Source: Rhizopus sp. PT2906
Taxonomy: Eukaryota > Mucoromycota > Mucoromycetes > Mucorales > Rhizopodaceae
Assembly (NCBI GenBank): GCA_025529335.1
Contig: JAMYHX010000070.1
Span: forward strand, 54,662 to 118,661
Length of the DNA stretch: 64,000 nucleotides
Direction of reading: 5' to 3'
Part shown: positions 23,041-33,329 of the stretch, in pieces
How positions within the stretch are numbered: position 1 is the first letter of the stretch
How the letters are laid out: each line of letters opens with the position of its first letter
The notes under the pieces: generated by a model
What the model was told of the DNA's origin: nothing
Seen by the model: only the letters and a program-made list of their open reading frames with translations
The model's database searches: none
Position numbers and translations under genes: made by a program

Positions 23041-24011
23041 TCATTGATCGAGTGCTGGATGAAATCTTTTACGTGTTCAACAGGAACAGCACTGCTGCCT
23101 TCATTTACTCTTGAAGAAAGTATTTCTGCATTTGCCGATTCACTTCTTCTGAATTGGTCCTTCAACATTTTCCAAATTAATGTTTTGGATTAAGCTTGTT
23201 AAAGATGTTTTTAAGACTCTGAGAATTTAAATATGTTTCCAGATAACCAGCATTACGTCCCTCGTCAAAGCACGTTTTCCAATTCATTCTCTTTTTTGTA
23301 GCCTTGTATTCCATATTTGTCTTTTTTTGGATTTGGATCAATGGTTCTCAATAGACCTTTATGAGTGAGTTTGCTACTACTGCTTGCCTAAACTGTTGGT
23401 GGTAGCACTAAAAGCTCTGGCATGGATGAATTGGAAAGCTGCTTGGTGTATTTGCGTATACATGTTTCATTGTAGGTCAAGCCATCATTTGTGTATTTTC
23501 GTGCTCGTTTTGGATCACTTCCATCCTCTTCAACTGCTTCTATTATTCTTTTAAATTGGTTCTGATTGTTTTCACAGACGCTCAACAGTGCTTCAACGGT
23601 TCTTTCTTCATCTTGTATTTCATGTTCAAGCGCTACTCTGGAGATGTCATACAACATCTGCATTGTTGGGGCATCCCTGTACTCCAAACTAAGCAGTGAG
23701 GCTTTTTGTTTTGTTAATACATATCCGAGTGTAACCATTTCTGATGGCGGCGTATTTAAGAAGTCCGAGATTGCTTCTTTACTCATAAAAAAATGCTCTT
23801 GAGTCCAACAGTCGGATGGCAATTTCTTTAAATAGTGTGCTTTTGGTGTTTCAAGAAGAAGATCTGTTGTATTTAGCTTTGTTATTGAAAAAAAGCAATA
23901 AGTCGATGGCTTGCGAATTAGATTCTTCATGAAGAAAAGCTGAATATTGTTAAGTTTGTGCGAGAGTTGTATAGTGAATATTAGTGGTATCAGTATGATA
24001 AATGTGGTCAA
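23040..24011 (-). pseudogene. Unrecognised gene, probably broken
   Basis: The minus strand has a 207-codon frame at 24011-23388 (PSDCWTQEHFFMSKEAISDF, EHEIQDEERTVEALLSVCEN, VEEDGSDPKRARKYTNDGLT). Downstream, more coding-like sequence in other frames reaches ~23035 (WKTCFDEGRNAGYLETYLNS, then KMLKDQFRRSESANAEILSS ... HSINESPKCLHKEHL). The pieces are separated by stops or frame changes, so it is either decayed or spliced in a way I could not resolve. Its 5' end abuts a dispersed repeat copy at ~23940. No family recognised. Confidence 0.4.
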
Positions 24012-24160
24012 TGTGATTATATATCAATGCTATGTTAGTAACTATTATTTTTGTCAAAACTCTTTTATTCTCAACAGATACAATAGAGGAATGCAAAGTA
24101 GAATATATGCTCTACTATCAGATTATACTCGAGTTATTGTAATGATTTATATCAAGCACG
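23940..24160 (+). repeat. Dispersed repeat R, copy 1
   Basis: About 220 bp clearly related to a segment at 37781-37992 (opposite strand) and another at 57077-57261. Shared blocks include AATGTGGTCAATGTGATTAT, AATAGAGGAATGCAAAGTAG, ATGCTCTACT and ATACTCGAGTTATT. Homology begins at a CTGAATATTGTTAAG block immediately beside the decayed minus-strand gene. Confidence 0.8.
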
Positions 24161-24271
24161 CCAGCTTTCTTTTTTTTTTGGGTTAAAGGTGTGGATCATA
24201 TGCGAAGCCATTAAACTAGTCCATATCACGTAAAGCGATTATTCTATATTATAACTTTGTTTTTCTCTTTA

Positions 24272-26432
24272 TTAAAGCTTTGCCTTTGATTTGGCTTCTG
24301 TAGCCGCGGCATCACGTAAGATACGACGAAGAATTTTTCCGCTAGGGTTTTTAGGAATCTCATTTACAAAGACAATACTGTGTAGTTGCTTATAATAGGC
24401 AACCATACCAGCAATATACTTTTTGATCTCATTAGCTGTTTGTTCAGTAGCAGGAACACCAGGTTTCAATACAACATAGCCTCGAGGTACTTCAGTAGCA
24501 AGTTCATCATTATAAACGCCAACAACGCCACAATCAGCTACAATGGGTGATTTAAGCTATTTCTAGAGTGAATACAAGTTTTCAAAGAGAAAATACGATA
24601 AACGCTTACCAGTAGGGCTTCTAATTCAGCTGGTGGGACCTAAGGACGATATGTCAACGTCTGTTTGCATTGAGTGTTCTCTCCATTTTTTTCATACCTG
24701 GAATCCCTTAAACTTGATCAATTCCTTAATACGATCAACAATAAAGAAATGGCCGTTCTTGTCTTGAATTGCGATATCGCCTGTGTGGAAATAACCTTCA
24801 GAATCAATACATTCTGCAGTTGCTTCAGGATTGTTGATATAACCCTTTACAGTAAGAAAAAAAGGTTAACATGCTACACTGATTGACTTCATCCCTTGTA
24901 TTACCTTCATCACATTTGGGCCCTTTAGCCATAACTCTCCACGCTCACCCGGGGGAACATCTGTAGAGGGAAGAGACATAAGTATATGTTTATGCAAAGT
25001 AAACATATGAGATTGTCATTTACCTTTGCCATTATCATCCACAATTCTGGCTGTCATATTAGACAAAAGAACACCGACAGAACCTAATAGAAGATAAATA
25101 TTTTACCGTTATTATTAAGTTGAAATACAAATTACCGTCAATAATTCGGTCTGTTGGCTCAATAATGGCACATGGAGAGGTTTCGGTAAGACCATATCCT
25201 TGCTTGATCTTTATTTTAGGTAAGCGCTGTCTGACTTGTTTAGAAAGATCTCCACTAAGAGGAGCTGCACCACAGATGACAAGACGGAGAGAAGATAAGT
25301 CATAGTTATCGATCGCAGGACTCTTTGCCAAAAGGACAACGATGGGTGGAGCAATGATAGTGAAGGTAATCTTTTCTCTCTGAATCGTTTCACAAAACTG
25401 TGATAAATCAAACTTGGACATGACATGCACAGGGATTCCCAAATAGAGTGCGACATGAAGCATGAGTGATAGGCCCATAATGTGGTAAAATGGAATCGTA
25501 GCCAACATGCGATCATGATTGCCACTGACAAATTTTCCTTCGAGCATACAGTACTGCAAGATATTGGCAGTCATATTGGCATGACTAATTATAAAGCTAA
25601 GTCAAGAGGACAATAAGAGGAGTTGCAGTTACTTACGTTGTCATGACACCCTTGCTCTTGCCTGAAAATGTATTGATGATTATTGATGTTAAATATTTAG
25701 TATTCCCTTCATTTAAAATCCAGAAGATATTACCTGTAGTACCGGATGAGAAGCAAAGACAAGCAACGGCATCCTTTGTCTCTTCTGGTGTAAGATCTTG
25801 GAGGACAACATGTCCGCTACCGAGCAAAACTTGTTTATAGGTAAGCACACCATCAATAGCTTTATCACCAAACAAGAGAATGTTTGATTTAGGTAAGCCA
25901 ACTTGTTGAGCGGCTTCTAACGCGGTATTGATGTTGCTCTCATGAGTAAGAAGTATTTTAGCTTTAATAGCTTCCATTTGATAGACAAGTTCTCGTGCTG
26001 TATAGCTTGGATTTGCAGGACTAGCAGCACCGCCTTGATGTACATAATAAAAAGTGAGCTTAATGTAGACAAATAATACAAATGCATACCTGCTGCAATA
26101 ATACCGAAAAAAGGTACTGAATAATCATACTATGTTTATAAACATGATGCATAAATAAAAAAGAAATATTCTTTCAATGAACGAGCATAGATTACCTGGT
26201 TTGGAGCATAAATGGCTACTGTATCACCCTTTTTGAAGTTATACTTGTCCTGAAGACCAGCAGCAAAGCGTAGTACAGCATCCTTTAACTCTCTTAAAGT
26301 TAAACTTTTACCAGTGGACGCATCAATAAGCATCTTTCGATCTTCAGGCGTATTATTTGTATTAGCAAATAAGAATTGAATGAGGCCCACTTGAGGTTCC
26401 TTGATAGGTGGAAGAGGAGATTGAATAACCAT
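24272..26432 (-). CDS. Peroxisomal 4CL-like acyl-CoA ligase (AMP-binding)
   Basis: Ten exons (26432-26196, 26129-26090, 26033-25734, 25661-25637, 25584-25136, 25083-25024, 24960-24905, 24844-24698, 24639-24610, 24556-24272) join in frame to 542 aa. ANL-superfamily adenylate-forming motifs: the P-loop LCFSSGTTGKSKGVMTTH, MLATIPFYHIMGL, QGYGLTETSPCAI, GYFHTGD, VDRIKELIKFKGFQVPPAELE and the catalytic-lysine motif NPSGKILRRILRD. It activates a carboxylic acid with ATP and transfers it to CoA. The protein ends in AKL, a type 1 peroxisomal targeting signal, so a peroxisomal acyl- or aryl-CoA ligase feeding beta-oxidation is likely. Exact substrate unknown. The small exons (25-60 nt) all keep frame. 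Confidence 0.93.
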
Positions 26433-27930
26433 AGTAAAGTTGTCAAGAAGAGAAAAAAAAAAAAAGAAAAGAAAAGAAACAAAAAGAAAAAGAAAAAAAG
26501 AAGGTTAAGGGTTCACTTTGTTACATAGTAAAGTCAATTTCAAATGTCGTTCCTAGTCCAACCTTGTTTATCTCTCAGATGTCGTACAGTTGTTAGGCTG
26601 GATCTGAATTACCATTAGTCAAGAAGGGCCTTTCTGTGAAAATTATGTTTTCAACACTCCGTGATGCTGGGATATAAAATCATACAAGAGCTATTTATTA
26701 TTATTATTATAATTCGTAAAAAGCTACAGTAAGAAAGATATTGATAAAGACCAACCAGATCGAACACAAACATGTTACTGCCATAATAGGAAGACTATTT
26801 GTGCATAATGTATGCTCTCTATAGCACCCAATGGGCATTGGTGTCAAAATCCTAAGAAGCATTAACCTGTCAGTACCTAAAATTAGACGCATGAAAAAGT
26901 GCTTTGGATAATTTAAAATTGCTACTTTTGATCTCATAAATAAAAGTAGATTCTTGCAAAAGAAAAGATGGAGAATACCAAATGCTTACAAGCATTGTGA
27001 AGCAATACTTGAATTATATTTAAGGAACAAAAGTTCTGATTTCTATGTGCCATGAACGTCCCTGGAATACATTCAAGACACAGGTGAACCCGAGCTGTAT
27101 GCTCTTTAGATATAATAAACCAATCAAGTATTTACGAAAAACATACAGTTTGGTAATTCTACAGATTGAAATAGGCTGAATTAGCTATCAGTCAAAAATA
27201 GTGTCAGATAACAATCCGTGGTTCCGTAGTTTTGCATTGTGTTTTTCTATACATTAAAGTTGATTATTAAAAGACTGTCAGAAACTAATGATATATGAGA
27301 TTAGCTCTTGGTTACAATTTGCTTGATTGTGTATTCCTTTCTATCAGCCAAAAAGTAGTTTGTCGGGAAAAAAAAAGTTGTGTGTATTGTTTGACTTGTT
27401 TGGTAAATTAGACAACACCAAAAAGCGCTGACAAATAATAATACAAGAATGTCAAAATAAAAAAAGTAATAAACACATATAATTCTATATGTGCATTTGC
27501 TTAGACTGTTTGGACTAAATGCACTTGGCAGGCTGAATGTTGGATGAGCAGCACGATTATGAGTGCATTTGAAATAGCCAGAGATCAATGTTTGACGATG
27601 AACTGTAAAATACATTATTCAAATAGTCGATACTTACTCAATTGTCGATTATGCGCATGTGTTTAGAACCGTCCATATTACCAAGCCGTCTTCCACTTCG
27701 ATGGCAGTCAAGCGTTTTCTATAATAATAAAAAAAAAACAAGTGCATCCATAGGCACGTGACCAAAAAAAAAGACCAAAGCGAAAATCACCACTTGTAAT
27801 GTGCAACCCTATCTCATTTCATTTACCGCGCACTTATTTTTCTGCCAAGAGACTTTTTTGCTAGGCATTAAGGTTTTTTCTTTCTTTCTTTCTTTTCTTT
27901 TTATATTTTTTATTAAATTATAAATACATC
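26433..27930. other. 1.5-kb spacer between acyl-CoA ligase and PacC-like promoters
   Basis: This interval holds two divergent promoters (left for the ligase, right for the zinc-finger gene). Short minus-strand ORFs at 26937-26707 and 27615-27301 have no upstream exon, no motif and poor composition, so I do not call them genes. A CT-rich leader with CTTTC repeats precedes the ATG at 27931. Confidence 0.45.
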
Positions 27931-29543
27931 ATGCAGCACTGTTGTCGTTGGAAAGGCTGTACAAAGCTATTTGGTGACCCTGAACAGCTCTATAGTCACT
28001 TGACGAATGACCACGTTGGTAGAAAATCAACTGGTAACTTATGCTTAACTTGTCATTGGGAAGATTGTGATGTGTCTGTTATCAAAAGAGACCATATCAC
28101 CAGCCACCTTAGAGTTCATGTTCCTTCAAAGCCTCATCATTGCGCTGTAAGTGAATACTGATCATATTATAACTCTTTATTCATTGTGTGTAGTATTGCG
28201 ATAAATCGTTTAAACGTCCTCAAGACTTGAAAAAGCATGAAAAGATTCATGATGAAAATAACGACACATTAAAGCCTCAAACAGGTGGAATGAACCCATC
28301 CTTATCACCTCAATCCTCTTCCATGTCTCATGCTAGATTACCTATTTCCCCTCCTCATAGTACAACTTATTCCGATGGTATGTATCAGATGATAGGTTTT
28401 AGTATTGTATATTGACCTCTTGTCTATATAGACTCTTGGATGCAACCCGTAATATCACCACGATCAGATTTATATGATATGAAGCAAGAACCATGTACAC
28501 CACCTCAATATAACTCAAATGAATTCATTCAACAGCTGATGTTTAACGAAGGAGAACTAAAAACTGATTATGACACAGGTAATAGAGTGTGTGTGTGTGT
28601 TTCCATATATAGGTTTTAATGCCTTATAATAGAAATGATGAATAATCTAGATATGCTTCAAGCATTAGTTGATAATGGTTCAATATGTCCAAGTTCACTT
28701 AATATCAACAGTCAGGAGCAATTGAATAACTTTAACCTTTGGTTATCTCAATTAACAGAACAAATTCAGAGCCCTTACTCTGAACAACAAAAGCAACAGC
28801 AAGAACAACTACAACAACTACAACAACAGAATCAATATGCCGACGTACTATTACAATTTAATGAACCCCAAGATGTTATATATCCAGAACAGGACTTGTA
28901 TGTTCGTTCTTATCCAAGTATGCAATCTGCTGACATGGCAACTCAACAAGTATTTAATCAACAAGAGCAATTGCAATATGACAACCAACTATATAATGAT
29001 TATCCTGTCATGGATAATAACTATAGCCAATATAGTTACACTCCCGACTTGAAGATGAACGGGCAAAGACATCACTACACAGCCGTACCTGGTATGGCCT
29101 CTAACCTATTTACTCCTGATATCCGTACAACATACAATTTGAGAAGTACAAAAGAAGACGTCAAATATAAAACGCCAACCACTCATGCCAAGGAAGAAAA
29201 AGTCGCCGAGGCATTTAAACCTACGATTGTGACACATGAAACTAAAAAGAATGTTACGACAATGATGAATGTATTTTCAAGTACGTTATCTGTAAATGAC
29301 AAGAAAGTGATGCAGACCAAAGAAGAAACTGCCGAGCCATCTGCCAAGAAAACGTCATCTGTTAGTAAAGATGTCTTGGATCTTTTGGTGAGCGATATGT
29401 CCGATTTATCGATTGAGAAAAAGAAAGAATCATCGATACTTTACCCATCATTGGATAAGATTGAAAAGCATCAAAAGTTACTAAGACAGTTGAGTGAATG
29501 GGCAAACACAGGTTTCAAACAAAAAGATCAACTTCGTGTTTAA
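27931..29543 (+). CDS. PacC/Rim101-like C2H2 zinc-finger transcription factor
   Basis: Exons 27931-28146, 28194-28377, 28432-28578 and 28633-29543 give 485 aa. Three C2H2 fingers fill the first ~105 residues: CCRWKGCTKLFGDPEQLYSHLTNDHV, CHWEDCDVSVIKRDHITSHLRVHV and CAYCDKSFKRPQDLKKHEKIH. The second and third match the PacC finger order and spacing closely (the IKRDHITSHLRVHV...KPHHC...FKRPQDLKKH run is diagnostic). The rest is Gln/Asn/Ser-rich and ends with conserved-looking blocks DVLDLLVSDMSDL and LYPSLDKIEKHQKLLRQLSEW. PacC/Rim101 proteins drive ambient-pH responses after proteolytic activation; whether a processing site is conserved here cannot be judged by eye. Confidence 0.92.
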
Positions 29544-30200
29544 ACTATAAATAAACAATAAAAGCCTCGTTTTTTGATCAAGAAAAATTATGCTCAGCAG
29601 TAATCAATTCCCTCCCTTTTCTTATCAGGACAAAAAGAGAAAGGTATTCTTGTCTATGCTGTTTGACTCACAAACATTCCCTCTTCCTAATACAATGAAC
29701 AACTCGGTCAAAAGCATATGCTGACTAACGATTGTTTAATTGAACCTACACTGGTTTACCATAAATTGCAGTGATATGCTAATCAAAGGTGCTGTCAAGC
29801 TCACCCAGTTGACAACAAAAGATCACACATTGTTCATATTCGTGGCTTTTGATATATTGTCAATCCGGTTCATTATCCAATCATTCCTTTAAAAAAGATA
29901 TAAAAGGGATCTTTCTCATTCCATTTCTTTTATGTTTACCCTTCATTTTTTTCGGAAAGGGGTTCGGCTTACCTCCTTGCAGGAAAAGCCATTTGGAGGG
30001 AAAAAAGTGCTCTGAGTTCGCCTCGTATTAAAGTGGATCTTTTTAGTCAAAGGAAAAGCCTGTTGGAAGTATGAAATAAAAAAGTACAATTTATTGCCTC
30101 TACAAGTGATACAAGGCTCAACATGGCAGTTTTCTTTTACAAATTCAACATTTTTCTTTAAAAGAGTATATGATTATATATGGATGTATATGTATAGATA
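29544..30200. other. Intergenic spacer, convergent 3' ends
   Basis: About 650 bp between the 3' ends of the PacC-like and eIF3f genes, with AATAAA-like sequences near 29550. A 60-codon ORF at 29849 is not supported by any motif. Confidence 0.5.
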
Positions 30201-31285
30201 TTAGTTTGGAACCAATAATTGTAAACGTTCAGCAACAGCGAGTTGTGTACGTGTCATATTGGCAAGATAAACTACCATCAAGAGGTCTTGCAAGTGAGAG
30301 TTGAACATTTTTTCGAATGATGTGCTGTCAATCTTGGGCACAACGGAAACGGTATCCATGATGTATCTGCCAATGGCATTATTAGGTTGCACTTCACCGC
30401 TCTATACAAATATTCAATCATTCTGCTTTGAGTCAACCTATCAAATCACTTACGACAACACCATCAACATATTTACTGATTCTTTCGAGCATTTCCTGAA
30501 GCTTAGTGACAGCAATTTCAAGATGATCCATATCTGAGATTAATGAGGCAGTACGGTTATCGTTTGATTTGGCTGAGGCAAGCATATCCACTTTTTTTTT
30601 TTTTTTTAAAAAAAAAAAAAACATGTCAGTAAACAGAAAATAAGGCACAATTGAAAATATTATAGTTACATCCACTTCTTTCAGCATCAAGGTATTTCAC
30701 TTCACATGGGACAGACAAGAATAAGCAGTCTCCTGGCTTGCTAGAAAATCCAACAGGAGCACTACACAAAAAAAAAAAAAGAGTTAGATAAAAGTGACAA
30801 TATTCTCTAGATGTATGTTACCAAGCATAAGCAGAGAGACCCATATCAGAACTCTTGAAGAGAGCATCAATATCAACAGTAATATGAATAGGTTGGAAGG
30901 GAGACGTATCTTCAGCAAAGAAAGATTGTACGGGAGTGCAAGAAGGAGTCAGGTCTTTTCCAGCAGTATACCAACCAAGAACAATCTCTTCTGGATTAAC
31001 TCGTTGATGTAATTCGTACATGGTACGATAATGTTCTCTGTCAAGGCTAATTTCATTTTCTTCGGTAGTATAAATCAAAGCAAAAGCGTTTCGGATCTCT
31101 ACTTCAGTACCATCGGTGCTTCGAGCACCTAAAATGGCACCAACAACTTTAGTTTCGGGTTCATTGCGGCGCAAGTAATGATCCAGGATATTAAACAAGA
31201 CAACAGGGCTAGTAGATGCAGTAAAAGCACGTTGGTAGGGTGCACTGGAGAAGTTTACTGTCAAAGTGTCCAACTTGGTAGTCAT
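30201..31285 (-). CDS. EIF3F: Translation initiation factor eIF3 subunit F
   Basis: Exons 31285-30822, 30761-30670, 30590-30454 and 30401-30201 give 297 aa, the usual length for fungal eIF3f. An MPN domain starts at SPVVLFNILDHYLRRNEPETKVVGAILG. The metalloprotease JAMM ligands are not complete (EIVLGWYTAG instead of a full HxH motif with Ser/Asp), as expected for this non-catalytic scaffold subunit. The C-terminal half (LISDMDHLEIAVTKLQEMLERISKYVDGVV ... LLMVVYLANMTRTQLAVAERL) is the helical bundle joining the eIF3 core. It acts in the cytosol on the 40S ribosome. Intron 2 contains adjacent T and A runs able to form a perfect hairpin. Head to head with RPT5. Confidence 0.95.
30591..30621. 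repeat. Adjacent poly(T)-poly(A) palindrome in an eIF3f intron
   Basis: A run of 16 T's is directly followed by about 14 A's (+ strand) inside intron 2 of the minus-strand eIF3f gene, immediately upstream of the 3' splice site as transcribed. It can fold as an A-U hairpin. Confidence 0.85.
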
Positions 31286-31453
31286 GGTGTATAATAAAGG
31301 GAAAAAAAAAATTTGAGAAGATTTCAAAAACGGCAATCAAGTGACGTGGCTCTCTTGTTGTGACTCGTTTTTTGAGTATTTCGCACTGCTGTGTTGCGTA
31401 ATTGCCTGTCTCTGTCTCTCTCTCTTTTTTTTTTTATTAAAAAGCTTCATAAA
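31286..31453. promoter_or_regulatory. Shared divergent promoter, eIF3f / Rpt5
   Basis: 168 bp separate the two start codons. This short interval must hold both promoters; it contains a central GC-richer stretch (about 31330-31400) and a CT/T-rich leader before the RPT5 ATG. Confidence 0.7.
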
Positions 31454-32969
31454 ATGACAACTTTGGAAGATAAATCTTTGTGGGAAGGTGATAATGACGA
31501 TCAAGATATCGGTCAAGATATTCTTCGTTTAGCACCTGAAGAAATTACAAACAGAACTCGTTTATTAGAAAACGAAATTAAGGTAAGCCTATCAAACAAT
31601 AAAAAAGAGACGCGTAGTCATTAACCGGGATGATATAGATTATGAAATCAGAAATAGTCAGACTGCAGCATGAACAAGCTGCCATGAAAGAAAGAATAAA
31701 GGATAATAAGGAAAAAATCAAGATGAACAAACAACTTCCTTACCTTGTCGGCAATGTTGTTGAAGTAAGTTGGATATTTTATATTTGTACACATTGCTAA
31801 TATAATTCTTTTGACAGTTGCTTGATGTTGATCCCGACCAAGAAGAGAATGAAACTGAAGGAGCCAATGTTGATTTAGATGGGCAAGTGAAAGGAAAATG
31901 TGCTGTCATCAAGACTTCTACACGACAAGTAAAAAAGCTTACTTACAAAGCAATACAATTCAAACTAACTGTCATTATAGACTATCTTCCTGCCGCTAAT
32001 CGGTTTAGTTGACCCTGCTGAATTAAAACCAGGAGATTTGATTGGCGTGAATAAAGACAGTTATTTAATTTTGGACAAGCTTCCTGCAGAATATGATTCT
32101 CGAGTAAAGGCAATGGAAGTCGATGAAAAACCCACAGAAGATTACAACGATATTGGTGGATTAGACAAACAAATTGAAGAACTAGTCGAAGCTGTTGTCT
32201 TGCCTATGACGCATGCTGATAGATTCAAAAACCTCGGTATTAGACCACCCAAGGGTGTATTGATGTATGGACCACCAGGTACTGGTAAAACACTGCTAGC
32301 AAGAGCATGTGCTGCTCAAACAAACTCCACATACCTCAAGTTAGCTGGACCTCAGTTAGTGCAAATGTTTATTGGTGATGGTGCCAAATTAGTTCGTGAT
32401 GCTTTTGAATTGGCTAAAGAAAAGTCACCAGCGATTATATTTATTGATGAACTGGATGCTATTGGTACCAAGCGTTTTGACTCTGAGAAATCGGGTGATC
32501 GTGAAGTACAACGTACCATGTTGGAACTCTTGAATCAACTTGATGGTTTCTCATCTGATGATCGTATTAAAGTCATTGCTGCCACCAATCGTATTGATAT
32601 TTTGGATCCTGCCTTATTACGTTCAGGTCGTTTGGATCGTAAGATTGAATTCCCTCTTCCAAATGAGGAAGCCAGAGCTCGTATTATGCAAATTCACTCT
32701 AGAAAGATGAATGTTAGTAAAGATGTCAACTTTGAAGAATTAGCTAGATGTTGTGACGAATTTAATGGTGCTCAATGTAAAGCTGTGTGTGTTGAAAGTA
32801 AGTGTCTAGAACAAATGTATACATTTTTTATATTGACATTTTTTATCCAATAATAGGTGGTATGCTAGCATTACGTCGAGGAGCAGTTGAAATTACTCAT
32901 GAAGACTTTATGGAAGCTATTCAAGAAGTACAAGCCAAGAAGAAGATGACATTGCAATACTATGCTTAA
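31454..32969 (+). CDS. RPT5: 26S proteasome AAA-ATPase subunit Rpt5
   Basis: Exons 31454-31582, 31639-31764, 31818-31928, 31981-32797 and 32857-32969 give 431 aa, the normal length. N-terminal coiled coil (IVRLQHEQAAMKERIKDNKEKIKM), OB domain, then the AAA module: Walker A GPPGTGKT, Walker B IIFIDELDAIG, the second region of homology with ATNRIDILDPALLRSGRLDRKIEF (arginine fingers), and the pore loop AGPQLVQMFIGDGAKLVRDAF. It ends in LQYYA, an HbYX motif that docks into the 20S alpha ring. It unfolds substrates and opens the 20S gate as part of the Rpt1-6 ring. The sequence is highly conserved and unmistakable. Confidence 0.97.
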
Positions 32970-33329
32970 AAGAAAGAAAAATGAAAAATAAACAGATCTC
33001 CTTGAAAAAAACGGGAATGACACTGAATCTTTATTAAACTAGCCAATTAAGGAATTGTAGATTGCATTTTCAGTATTTATAGTCAGTTCAAAAAGTTTTT
33101 CTTTTTTTCTTTTTAAATTGATAGATACACACACACACATATGAATAATCCGCCGTTGTCTGAAAAAGATGACCAAGTGTAAAGACTGTTTATAAATGAA
33201 AAATTAGGGGGTTCAATTCATATTGATCAGTACAAAAAAAATTACTAACACTCACAACTTGACAGATTTTCTGATCCGGCGATAATTGTTGAACCCAAAA
33301 GAGAACAAGAGTCACTGCAAATAAAAAAA
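32970..33329. other. Spacer between RPT5 and the FUSC-like gene
   Basis: RPT5 3' flank and promoter of the next gene, with a (CA)n tract at about 33127-33138. Nothing else seen. Confidence 0.5.

Noticed and set aside
26707..27615. Two minus-strand ORFs between the ligase and PacC-like genes
   Set aside because: No motif, no consistent splice partners and composition like spacer DNA.
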